A DNA stretch of 64,000 bases, from the NCBI RefSeq assembly GCF_040676675.1, contig NZ_JBFAPK010000007.1, positions 62,001 through 126,000 of the forward strand. Reading direction: 5' to 3'. The notes beneath the pieces are model-generated. The model searched no databases and was not told where the DNA came from. It saw nothing but the letters and a program-made list of their open reading frames with translations. Below, piece by piece: positions 25,903-33,770 of the stretch. Position 1 is the first letter of the stretch. Each line of letters begins with the position of its first letter. The position numbers and the translations under genes were made by a program. The DNA is from JBFAPK01 sp040676675 (GTDB lineage Bacteria; Actinomycetota; Actinomycetes; Mycobacteriales; Micromonosporaceae).

Positions 25903-26997
25903 ATGAGCGTGCAACCCGGCTGGTACGCCGATCCGGCCGAACCGACCACCCAGCGCTACTGGGACGGCGAGGGCTGGATCGGCGCGCCGCTGCCCGCCGA
26001 CGCCACCCCGCCCCCCGGCCCGCCGCCGGTGGAGCCCGAGGAACCCGAGGTGCCCGCGGCACCCACGACCGGCGCCGCCCCGGCGGACTCCGGTGTTCCG
26101 GCGACCCCGACCGCCGGCGCCGGCCATCCGGCCCCGACCAGCGGCGCGGGGACGGCCTACCCGCCGGCCGGGCCGCCCGGCTCGGCGCCGCCGTGGGTCA
26201 ACGGCACCCCGCCGCCCGGTACGCCGCCCTTCCCGCCCGGCCAGCTCCCGCCCGGTACGCCGCCCTTCCCGCCCGGCCAGCTCCCGCCCGGTACGCCGCC
26301 CTTCCCGCCCGGCCAGCTCCCGCCCGGGGCGACGCCCCCCGGTTGGCCGTACCCGCCGTACGGGTACCAGCTCCCGCCGCAGCCGCGACCGCACGGGCTC
26401 GCCCTGGCCCAGTTCGGTACCCGACTGGTCGCCCGGTTGATCGACATCGTGCTGGTATTCCTGCTCGCCGCCGCGGTGAACGCCTATCTCGTCCTGCGGT
26501 ACGTGGAGGAGATCTCGCCGTTCTACCGGGAGGTGTTCCGCCGCTCGCTGGCCGGCGACACGTCGACCTCGGGCCTGCCCCAGGTGAGTTCGCAGGCCGA
26601 CGGGCTCCAGGTGGCGATCCTGCTGCTCACCATCGCGTGCTGGTTCGCCTACGAGGTACCCGCGATGGCGAACAGCGGGCAGACCGTCGGCAAGCGGCTG
26701 ATGGGCATCAAGGTGGTGCCGCTCGCCGAGGAGGCGCCGCTCGGTTTGGGCCGCGCGTTCCGGCGCTGGAACACCCTGGGCGGGCTGCCGAGCCTGCTCT
26801 GGTACTGCTGCGGGATCGGCTTCCTGCTACAGCTCTTCGACTGCGTCTCCGCGCTGTTCGACCGGCCGCTGCGCCAGGCGCTGCACGACAAGCGCGCGCA
26901 GACCGTCGTGGTGCAGGTGCCCCGGGCACCCGGCGACCGGGGCACCGGCGAGCGCGCCACCGACGACCGTACCGACCCCCCTGGAGGATCCGCATGA
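25903..26997 (+). CDS. DUF2510-RDD membrane protein with Pro-rich tandem repeats
   Basis: 364 residues in three parts. The DUF2510 motif (VQPGWYADPAEPTTQRYWDG) is at the N-terminus; a Pro-rich linker contains three exact 12-residue repeats (TPPFPPGQLPPG); the RDD domain (LARLIDIVLVFLLAAAVN, SGQTVGKRLMGIKVV) is near 180-330. It lies 19 bp after its paralogue, and its stop overlaps the aminotransferase ATG by four bases (ATGA), so all three appear co-transcribed. Confidence 0.85.
   Translation: MSVQPGWYADPAEPTTQRYWDGEGWIGAPLPADATPPPGPPPVEPEEPEVPAAPTTGAAPADSGVPATPTAGAGHPAPTSGAGTAYPPAGPPGSAPPWVNGTPPPGTPPFPPGQLPPGTPPFPPGQLPPGTPPFPPGQLPPGATPPGWPYPPYGYQLPPQPRPHGLALAQFGTRLVARLIDIVLVFLLAAAVNAYLVLRYVEEISPFYREVFRRSLAGDTSTSGLPQVSSQADGLQVAILLLTIACWFAYEVPAMANSGQTVGKRLMGIKVVPLAEEAPLGLGRAFRRWNTLGGLPSLLWYCCGIGFLLQLFDCVSALFDRPLRQALHDKRAQTVVVQVPRAPGDRGTGERATDDRTDPPGGSA
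26215..26322 (+). repeat. Three perfect 36-bp tandem repeats inside the DUF2510-RDD gene
   Basis: Three identical 36-bp units beginning CCCGGTACGCCGCCC encode the Pro-rich linker repeats, followed by a partial fourth. Perfect DNA identity suggests recent expansion or homogenisation. Confidence 0.9.
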
Positions 26998-28097
26998 CCG
27001 AGTCCGGTCCCCGTGCCCCGCGGCTGCGCCTCACCCGTGCCGATCTGGCGGCGCTGCCCAGCTACGTACCGGGGCGCAACCCCGCCGACCTGGCCCGTGA
27101 ACTCGGGCTGCCCGAGGCAGTGAAGCTCGCCAGCAACGAGGTGCCGTACGGCCCGCTGCCCGGGGTGGTCGAGGCGGTCGCCACCGCGGCGGCGACCGCG
27201 CACCGGTACCCGGACATGGGCGTCCTCGCCCTGCGCGCCGCCCTGGCCGAGCGGTTCGACGTGGACCCGGAGCGGATCGCCACCGGCTGCGGTTCGGTGG
27301 CGCTCGCCGAACACCTGGTCCGCACCACCTGCCTCCCCGGCGACGAGGTCGTCTACTCGTGGCGCTCCTTCGAGGCGTACCCGATCATGACGATCACCAA
27401 CGGCGCGACCAGCGTGCAGGTACCGAACACGCCCGGGCACGGGCACGACCTGACCGCGATGGCCGAGGCGATCACCGACCGGACCCGGCTCGCGCTGGTC
27501 TGCAACCCGAACAACCCGACCGGCACGAGCGTGCGGCGCGAGGAGCTGGACCGCTTCCTCGCGGCGGTACCGGAGGACGTGCTGGTGGTGCTCGACGAGG
27601 CGTACCGCGAGTTCGTCACCGACCCGGAGGTGCCCGACGGCCTGGCCGGCTACGGCGACCGCCCCAACGTGGTGGTGCTGCGCACGCTGTCGAAGGCGTG
27701 GGGGCTGGCGGGGCTGCGGATCGGCTTCCTGGTCGGCCACCCCGACGTCGCGGCGGCGATCCGCAAGGTGGTCACCCCCTTCTCCACCAGCGCCGTCGCG
27801 CAGGCCGCGGCGCTCGCCGCGCTCCAGCAGGAGGACGAGGTACGCCGCCGCTGCGCGCTGGTGGTGGCCGAGCGGGACCGCGTGCTCGAGGCGGTACGCA
27901 AGCTGGTGCCGGACGTACCGGAGAGCCAGGCCAACTTCGTCTGGCTGCCGCTCGGCGAGCGGGCGGTGGAGTTCGGCCGGGCCTGTGAGGCGCGGGGCGT
28001 GATCGTCCGCCCCTTCGCCGGCGACGGGGTCCGGGTCACCATCGGCACGCCGGCCGAGAACGACGCCTTCCTCGCGGCCGCCGAGGCGGCCCTCTAG
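26994..28097 (+). CDS. Histidinol-phosphate/aromatic aminotransferase (fold type I PLP)
   Basis: Class I/II aminotransferase of the HisC/Pat group, 367 residues. PLP lysine lies in TLSKAWGLAGLRIG; CNPNNPTGT, VVLDEAYREF and ASNEVPYGPLP are also present. The ATG has GGAGG eight bases upstream and overlaps the RDD stop. No other histidine genes are near, while hppD is 2 kb upstream. An aromatic aminotransferase making 4-hydroxyphenylpyruvate from tyrosine is therefore the favoured role, with HisC as the alternative. Confidence 0.88.
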   Translation: MTESGPRAPRLRLTRADLAALPSYVPGRNPADLARELGLPEAVKLASNEVPYGPLPGVVEAVATAAATAHRYPDMGVLALRAALAERFDVDPERIATGCGSVALAEHLVRTTCLPGDEVVYSWRSFEAYPIMTITNGATSVQVPNTPGHGHDLTAMAEAITDRTRLALVCNPNNPTGTSVRREELDRFLAAVPEDVLVVLDEAYREFVTDPEVPDGLAGYGDRPNVVVLRTLSKAWGLAGLRIGFLVGHPDVAAAIRKVVTPFSTSAVAQAAALAALQQEDEVRRRCALVVAERDRVLEAVRKLVPDVPESQANFVWLPLGERAVEFGRACEARGVIVRPFAGDGVRVTIGTPAENDAFLAAAEAAL

Positions 28098-28191
28098 GAC
28101 CTATATACCGCCAAAATCCTCCCTCGCCAGATGACAGTCGGTAACTTCCCAATTGCCCGCATTGCGCGGAATCAGGCTGAATCATCGGTTG

Positions 28192-28857
28192 ATGGAGGTT
28201 CCACCATATGAAAGCATTAGCGAATCCCTCGCCGGCGGCCGGCGACTTCGCGAACGGGGCGGCGCCACGCCCCGGCCCGCCCGCGTCGGCGGCGTCCTGC
28301 TCGGCGCCGCCACGCTGGCGGCGTCGTTGGTCGTCGCCTCGCCGGCCCAGGCGCAGACCACCACCTGCGATGCGGGCGACCCCTGCCCGACCACGGTGAC
28401 GTTCGAGGTCCAGGCGGGCGCGTTGACGATCACCGTGCCCGACGCGTCGACCCTCGGTACCGCCACCCCGGCCGGTGGCACGATCACCGACAACCTCGGC
28501 ACGGTCACGGTCAACGACCAGCGGGCCTCGCCCACACCGACCTGGACCGCCACGGTTCTCGGCACGAACTTCACCACCGGGGGCGGCGACGACCCCGGTG
28601 AGGTCGTGCCGATCGGCAGCGTCACCTACACGACGGGCACGATGACGCCGGGAGCCGGCCAGACCGGCACCTGCAACGCGCTTCTCACGACGACGGCGCT
28701 GACCGTCACGGCGCAGGACGCGGCGACGCACACCGGCGGTACCGGCAACAACAGTTGCAGTTGGGACCCCTCGTTGGTGGTCACCCTGGCGACCACCAAC
28801 GTGGCGGGCACCTACACCGGTACGATCACCCACTCGGTGACGCCGGGTGTGGCCTAG
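28192..28857 (+). CDS. Secreted WxL-like surface protein
   Basis: Exported beta-rich, Thr-rich protein of about 221 residues. The hydrophobic segment VGGVLLGAATLAASLVV and cleavage site SPAQAQ form a signal peptide. The mature part has Cys59/Cys65 and Cys161/Cys189. Two blocks resemble a WxL domain: TPTWTATVLGTNF around Trp118 and YTGTITHSVTP at the C-terminus (Trp of the second motif is His). The best ribosome site (GGAGG, 28194-28198) serves ATG 28208 in another frame, so the start is uncertain and a frameshift is possible. It is coupled to the DUF916-like gene. Confidence 0.7.
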   Translation: MEVPPYESISESLAGGRRLRERGGATPRPARVGGVLLGAATLAASLVVASPAQAQTTTCDAGDPCPTTVTFEVQAGALTITVPDASTLGTATPAGGTITDNLGTVTVNDQRASPTPTWTATVLGTNFTTGGGDDPGEVVPIGSVTYTTGTMTPGAGQTGTCNALLTTTALTVTAQDAATHTGGTGNNSCSWDPSLVVTLATTNVAGTYTGTITHSVTPGVA

Positions 28858-29872
28858 CCGATCCGGCCGGTTGGCCTGCCGGGTATTTCTCTCTCTGCTG
28901 TGCCTCGCTGGTCCGGGCCTACCCGCCCGGGCCGGCGGGGCCGCTCCGCCACCCGACGCCGGCAGCTTCGGCATGCAGTTGCTGGAGGCGCCGGTCAACC
29001 GGCGCAACGACCCCCGTGCGCAGCGATCGATCGTGGACCATCTGCCGCCGGGCACGACCATCAACCGAAGGGTGCTGGTCAAGAACGAGTCCGGGCGACC
29101 GTTGAAGGTCGACCTCTACCCCGAGGCGGCGACGATCGACCACGGGGCGTTCCAGTACGGGGGAGAGCAGGCCGACAACGAGCTGACCTCCTGGATATCG
29201 CTCGACCGACGCACGGTCGAGCTTCCACCGCAGAGCGAGACCCGGGCCCGGGTGACGATCCAGGTGCCGATGACCGCCCCGGCTGGCGAGCGCTACGGGG
29301 TGGTGTGGGCGGCGGTCGCCACCGGCACGGACCCGTCCGCCAGCGTGCACAAGGTCCACCGCGTCGGCGTACGCGTCTACCTCGACATCGGCCCCGGCGG
29401 CGAGCCACGCTCCGACTTCACCATCGGCGACATCGTCCCGTCCCGGGACGTGCAGGGCGTCCCGTCCGTCAGCATCGGGGTACGGAACACCGGCGGGCGG
29501 GCACTGGACATGACCGGATCCGTCAACCTCTCCGACGGCCCAGCGGGGATGCGAGCCGGACCGTTTCAGGTGGCGAGCGGGACCACTCTCGCGCCAGGCC
29601 AGGCCGGCCAGGTGCTCGCCCGGCTGCCCGCCGAGATCTCCAACGGACCCTGGAAGATCGAGATCAATCTCCGGAGCGGAACGGTGACGCGCTCCGTGAC
29701 GGCGACGATCTCCTTCCCGGACCCCGGCAAGCTGGGCAAGCCGGGCCGGCTCTCCCGCCTCACCGGGTTGTGGGGCATCATCGGCACCTCGTTGGGCATC
29801 GGGCTGGTGGTCATCGTGGGTCTGGTCCTCGTGATTCGCAGCAGGGGGAGGCGCGATCGTACGGGCGTGTGA
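28847..29872 (+). CDS. DUF916-like surface protein with C-terminal membrane anchor
   Basis: 341 residues. A signal peptide (about 1-30) is followed by two Ig-like beta-sandwich regions (about 40-190, with LPPGTTINRRVLVKNESG and ISLDRRTVELPPQSE, and about 190-290). One C-terminal membrane helix (about 306-328) and a basic tail end the protein. This is the layout of DUF916 proteins that accompany WxL proteins. GTG 28847 overlaps the upstream stop by 11 bases, giving tight translational coupling. It probably binds the WxL-like partner or peptidoglycan; inference. Confidence 0.72.
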   Translation: MWPSRSGRLACRVFLSLLCLAGPGLPARAGGAAPPPDAGSFGMQLLEAPVNRRNDPRAQRSIVDHLPPGTTINRRVLVKNESGRPLKVDLYPEAATIDHGAFQYGGEQADNELTSWISLDRRTVELPPQSETRARVTIQVPMTAPAGERYGVVWAAVATGTDPSASVHKVHRVGVRVYLDIGPGGEPRSDFTIGDIVPSRDVQGVPSVSIGVRNTGGRALDMTGSVNLSDGPAGMRAGPFQVASGTTLAPGQAGQVLARLPAEISNGPWKIEINLRSGTVTRSVTATISFPDPGKLGKPGRLSRLTGLWGIIGTSLGIGLVVIVGLVLVIRSRGRRDRTGV

Positions 29873-29877
29873 CCACT

Positions 29878-30357
29878 TCAGCCGTCGCCGCCCGCTCGTC
29901 CGGCGAGCCGACGGTTGGCCAGCACCAGGGCCACGATCAGGAGCGCGCCGACGACAACCAACAGCCCGCCCAGGGCCGCCAGCCAGCCGGGCCCACCATT
30001 GGAATCGGTTTTGGGGAGGGCGCCGCCGCTCGGCTCGGGGGTCGGACCGGGCGAGCCGGTCGGAGTGGCCGTCGGCACCGCCGGTAACACCTCGAACGTG
30101 ACCTGCCCGCTGTCCGAGGTCTGACCGGGCCGAGCCCGCTCCGTCTCGGCAGGCCAGGCCCGATCCGTCTCGGCAGGCCAGGCCCGATCCGTCTCGGCGG
30201 GTCGCGCCGGTCCCGCCTCGACCGGTCGCGCCCGCCCCGTGGAGGCGGCGGCAGGAGGCGCGCCGGGCAATGCCAGCGCCACAGCCGTCACCACGAACGT
30301 CGTCGACAGGCCGAAGGCCCGACGTCTCACGCACAACCGGAAGCTCACCGGATTCAC
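29878..30357 (-). CDS. Small LPXTG-like anchored surface protein
   Basis: 159 residues: signal peptide (1-38), repeats of the 8-residue unit PAETDRAW, a Pro/Thr spacer, then LPKTD (114-118), a membrane helix (about 125-147) and a basic tail (NRRLAGRAG). This is a sortase-type sorting signal with Asp in place of the last Gly. Convergent with the DUF916-like gene, five bases apart. No sortase gene is in the window. If not sorted, it would remain a membrane protein. Confidence 0.72.
   Translation of the reverse strand: MNPVSFRLCVRRRAFGLSTTFVVTAVALALPGAPPAAASTGRARPVEAGPARPAETDRAWPAETDRAWPAETERARPGQTSDSGQVTFEVLPAVPTATPTGSPGPTPEPSGGALPKTDSNGGPGWLAALGGLLVVVGALLIVALVLANRRLAGRAGGDG
30141..30198 (-). 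repeat. 24-bp tandem repeat in the LPXTG-like gene
   Basis: Two identical 24-bp units (30141-30164, 30165-30188) and a 10-bp partial third encode the AETDRAWP repeats of the surface protein. Confidence 0.85.
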
Positions 30358-30483
30358 CCCCGTGGTGGCAGCGGAACCACGAGATCTCAGCCGCAGCGTA
30401 ACCAGCCGCCGAGCCGGCGATGTCCGCCTTGCTCGGGTACCCGCCCGCTAGGGGCGAAGTCGTCCGAGAACGTGGGGCGCGGC

Positions 30484-31749
30484 TCAGCCGGCTGCGAGGA
30501 TGACGGGCTGGGCCGCCAGGTAGTAGCGGTCGTCGGCCGCCCGCGGGTCGACCGGCTCGGCCAGCCGCTCCACCGCGAGCAGGCCACCGCCCGCGTACGC
30601 GAAGCCGGGCTCCCAGGACCTGGAGTCGCCGCCGTACGTCAGCGGGTAGCGGGACAGCTCCGCGCCGGTCGTCGGATCCAGGTTCACCAGGTCACCGGCG
30701 TCGGTGAACAGGTGCACCCGACCGGGCTGCGCCGCGAGGATCCGCGCCGGTCCGAGGCCGGCACGGCGCCACAGCTCGACGCCGGTACCGGCCGCGCGGG
30801 CGACCACCCCGCCGTCCTCGACCGCCACCGCGGCCGACCCCACCAGTACCGTGCCGGCTCGGTCCAGTTCCGGCGCGGGTACCGGAGCCGGCTGGCCGGG
30901 TTCGAAGCGCCAGCCCCGGTCGGTGCCTCCGCCACCGGTCCGGACGCCCCCGCAGGCGGAGCCCTCGGTCGTACAACCCAGGCCGGTCAGGGCCAGTTTC
31001 GGGCCGGCGCCCTCGGGCCGCCAGCGGGTCGCCGGGGCGCCGGTGGCGGCGTCCCGGACCTCGACCACCTGCGGCGTGGCGCAGGTGTCCACGGCGACCA
31101 GGGCACCCGTGGCGGTGGTGAACCCGTCCGTCCGGCAGGAACCGTCGACCGGTACCCGCCACAGCCGCTCGCCACTGTCCAGGTCGATGCCGCGCAGCTC
31201 CGACCGGCCCCCGACCACCAGCACCCGGCGGCCGTCGCGGGCGGTCGCGGTACGCAGTCCTTCGGGCGCGTACACGGTGGCGGCGCCGGTACGGCGGCCC
31301 GCGTACCCTCCCTCCGGCTCGGGGCCGGCGGCGTGCCACCGTACCCGGCCGGTCTGCGCGTCCAGCGCCACCACCTCCCCGTCCGACCAGCGCGTGACCA
31401 CCGTCTCGCCGCTGGCCAGCACCCCGGTCACCTGGGCCGGCCAGCGCCGGTAGGACCAGTACGGGGTGCGGCGCGTCTTGGCGTCCACCGGCTCGTCCGC
31501 CCAGACCTGGCGGGTGGTGGCGAAGACCCGTACCCGGTCGTCGACGACGAGCGGGGCCGCGTTGAGAGTGCCGATCACGCCGGGCGGCACCTGCTCGGCC
31601 ACGGGCACCGGCCCCCGCGCCGGGGTGAGCACCTCGGCCGGGGCGAGCACCCGGTGGACGATGGCGGCGGCGGCCACGAGGCCCAGCAGCACCGCGACCG
31701 TGACGACAGTAGTTCGCGGCCAGCTCCGCGCGCCGGTCGGCCTTCCCAT
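30484..31749 (-). CDS. Membrane-anchored PQQ-like beta-propeller protein
   Basis: 421 residues. One N-terminal helix (VVTVAVLLGLVAAAAIV, about 15-32) precedes a propeller domain with repeated blade motifs (VVALDAQTGRVRWHAAG, ELRGIDLDSGERLWRVP, TGVELWRRAG). Four cysteines in the middle may form disulfides. I chose ATG 31749 since GGAGG lies eight bases upstream. Similar to the 21775 product and to the propeller of the 7268 fusion; function unknown. Confidence 0.82.
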   Translation of the reverse strand: MGRPTGARSWPRTTVVTVAVLLGLVAAAAIVHRVLAPAEVLTPARGPVPVAEQVPPGVIGTLNAAPLVVDDRVRVFATTRQVWADEPVDAKTRRTPYWSYRRWPAQVTGVLASGETVVTRWSDGEVVALDAQTGRVRWHAAGPEPEGGYAGRRTGAATVYAPEGLRTATARDGRRVLVVGGRSELRGIDLDSGERLWRVPVDGSCRTDGFTTATGALVAVDTCATPQVVEVRDAATGAPATRWRPEGAGPKLALTGLGCTTEGSACGGVRTGGGGTDRGWRFEPGQPAPVPAPELDRAGTVLVGSAAVAVEDGGVVARAAGTGVELWRRAGLGPARILAAQPGRVHLFTDAGDLVNLDPTTGAELSRYPLTYGGDSRSWEPGFAYAGGGLLAVERLAEPVDPRAADDRYYLAAQPVILAAG

Positions 31750-31833
31750 ACCCCGCACCTCCGCCGGGCACCCTACCCAGCGCGAGCGGCCGCGTACCTG
31801 TCAGGTTCGGCCCCGGGAGTCCGGCGGGGTGGC

Positions 31834-32346
31834 TCAGGCGGCCACGGCCGGCCCCCGGCCGACGGGCCGCACCGCCGCGGTCAGGTCGGCCAGTTCCCGG
31901 TGCAGCGCCCACTCGGCGCTGCGGGCGGCGAGGCCGCCGAAGAGGAGCGCCAGCACCCTGCCGTAGGGGGCGGTGGAGACGGCCTCCTGGACCACGGTCA
32001 CGGTGGTGCGCTCGCGGGACGGGCGCGGCCTGCCCCGGCCGAAGCGGTGGGCGACCGGGTCGAAGTGGTAGGTGGTGCGGTAGTCGACCCCGATCCCGGG
32101 CGAGACGACGGTGAAGCTCCGGGGCTCGCTCGCCTCGACGACCTCGAACTCCTCGACCACTACGCCGCCGTCCGGCAGGGACCTCGTCTCCCGCCAGCGG
32201 GTGCCGGCGTCGAAGCGCCCCTCGGTCAGCGCCTCGACGGCATCGACGGTGGAGAGCCAGCGCGCGCGGGCCGGCAGGTCCGTGCAGACCCGCCAGATCT
32301 CCGCCACGGACGCATCGATCGACCTGCGAGCCGTAACCGTCGACAT
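31834..32346 (-). CDS. SRPBCC (polyketide cyclase/dehydrase-like) protein
   Basis: 170-residue single-domain START-like protein: TVTARRSIDASVAEIWRVC, then WLSTVDAVEAL, FEVVEASEPRSFTVV and a C-terminal long helix. ATG 32346 is preceded by GGGAGG four bases away; a GTG four codons upstream is possible. It could bind a lipid or aromatic ligand. No operon partner. Confidence 0.8.
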   Translation of the reverse strand: MSTVTARRSIDASVAEIWRVCTDLPARARWLSTVDAVEALTEGRFDAGTRWRETRSLPDGGVVVEEFEVVEASEPRSFTVVSPGIGVDYRTTYHFDPVAHRFGRGRPRPSRERTTVTVVQEAVSTAPYGRVLALLFGGLAARSAEWALHRELADLTAAVRPVGRGPAVAA

Positions 32347-32525
32347 CGCGCCTCCCACCCTCCGCTGTCAACGGTACGGCGGGCCACCGACAACGCGAAG
32401 CGAAATCGGCCCTTGGTGTCGGTTGGCTGACAGGACCCTGTGGGGTCGGTCGACTGGCCGGCCCCGTTGCGCTGGGTCGGTCGGCTGACCGGACGTCGTC
32501 CAGGTCTGTCCCGTGGTCGCCGGTG

Positions 32526-32620
32526 TCCCGTGACTCCCCCGCTGCCCCGTGACTCCCGGCGCCCGTGACTCCCGGCGCCCCGTGGCCCCCGGCGCCCCGT
32601 GGCCCCCGGTGCCCCGCGGG
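32526..32620. repeat. Imperfect 17-18-bp tandem repeats
   Basis: About five imperfect copies of CCCGTGACTCCCGGCGC drift to CCCGTGGCCCCCGGCGC. Upstream, GGTCGGTYGGCTGAC-type units recur at about 32418-32490. They fill the gene-free stretch 32347-32670, where I see no other signal. Confidence 0.65.
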
Positions 32621-32670
32621 AACGGAGCACCGGGTCGGCGCCGTCAGCGGCCAGGCGCCGGGTACGCCGG

Positions 32671-32877
32671 TTAGGCGAGCGTCCCGGACCGGGTCGCCGC
32701 GACGAACGCGGACCAGCCGGCCGGGCTGATCGTCAGCACCGGCCCGTCCGGGTCCTTGGAGTCGCGTACCCCGACCACGCCGGCCGTGGCCACCAGGTTG
32801 TCGGCCACTTCGACGCAGAGCCCCTGGTCGTTGGAGCGGCTGCTCTTGCGCCACACGGCACCCGAGAAGTCAGTCAT
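32671..32877 (-). CDS. DUF397 protein
   Basis: 68 residues with the family's pattern: WRKSSRSNDQGLCVEVA, VGVRDSKDPDGPVLTISPAGWSAFV. DUF397 proteins usually sit beside an XRE regulator of the Scr1 type and form a switch with it. No such partner is visible here, so this is an orphan. AAGGGGAA precedes the ATG. Confidence 0.9.
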   Translation of the reverse strand: MTDFSGAVWRKSSRSNDQGLCVEVADNLVATAGVVGVRDSKDPDGPVLTISPAGWSAFVAATRSGTLA

Positions 32878-33280
32878 GTCGTTCCCCTTGAAGATGCAAA
32901 CTGCGCGTCCGACCCGGTTGGTCGTGCGCCCTCTCCGCGCCCGCGCCGGGGCGCGTCCGGGTAGAGAAACGAGCCGGACGGCGCCTTGATCGCACTCGCT
33001 GTGCGAAGGCGCGTACGGCGCGGGAACCTCCGGCCGCGGAATCGAGACAGATCTTTCGCCGTGCGCTGATCCGGAGGGTGGGGGTGTTCAACCGATGGCA
33101 CGGGTCGGTCATTCGTATCTATCTCTGTCGCATCTTTGGGTAAGCGTTGTGTCGCTCAGCGCGAGCGACCAGACTCGGGTACGACCGGGCGGACGGCGAC
33201 CGGCGAGCCGTCCACCGAGCAGCAAGCGGAACGGACACGAAGCGGAACGGAAGGTACCCGAGCGGAAGGCGGCGACTGGG
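32878..33280. other. Gene-free stretch
   Basis: About 400 bp between the DUF397 gene and the zinc-ribbon gene. The longest frames are basic, low-complexity shadows; I find no XRE regulator, tRNA or strong hairpin. The promoters of both divergent genes should lie here. Confidence 0.5.
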
Positions 33281-33724
33281 ATGCGGCAACGCGGGGGCGG
33301 CGGCATTTCACCGGACCGGCAGGCGGCGCGAGCCCCGAGCAACAGTTGGTGGGACAACCCGGGACGACCCACCCCGTACCTGTTGTGGGGCCTGATTTGG
33401 TGCGGCTGCGGCACGACCATGGTGCCGCTCGACCGGCGCCACGGCGGCGCCGAGCGCTTCTACCGCTGCGACGCGGGATGCGGCCGTCCGCCGATACCGG
33501 CGACCGGGCTGGAGCGCGAGGTGCTCCGCGCGGTCATCGACGTCGCGCTCACCCACCTGCCCCGCTACACGTGGCGGCGGTTCTGCGTCCGGCGGGCGAC
33601 CTGGCTGCGCTGCGGCCCGGACCGGCGGCGGGATCTGATCCGCCGGTGGATCGAGCGGGTCGTCGCCGACGACGGGAGCCCGCCCCGGCTGCACTGGCTC
33701 GCCGGCACACCGGCCGCGGTCTGA
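33281..33724 (+). CDS. Zinc-ribbon protein, possible recombinase-derived fragment
   Basis: 147 residues from ATG 33281 (the frame is open to 33095 but unsupported). A putative zinc ribbon is formed by LIWCGCGTTMVPL and FYRCDAGCGRP, followed by a helical basic region. This resembles the zinc beta-ribbon of large serine recombinases, but the catalytic domain is absent, so it is either a remnant or a small zinc protein. No clear ribosome site. Confidence 0.5.
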   Translation: MRQRGGGGISPDRQAARAPSNSWWDNPGRPTPYLLWGLIWCGCGTTMVPLDRRHGGAERFYRCDAGCGRPPIPATGLEREVLRAVIDVALTHLPRYTWRRFCVRRATWLRCGPDRRRDLIRRWIERVVADDGSPPRLHWLAGTPAAV

Positions 33725-33770
33725 CCACCGATCACCGCCGACCACGGGCGGCCGCCGGCTGCCGGGCCGG

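Noticed and set aside
26994..28097. Histidine-biosynthesis hisC
   Set aside because: No other his genes are linked and hppD is close, so an aromatic aminotransferase role is preferred, though not proven.
32870..33112. Partner regulator for DUF397
   Set aside because: The frame upstream is basic and low-complexity with no helix-turn-helix; no XRE gene could be supported.
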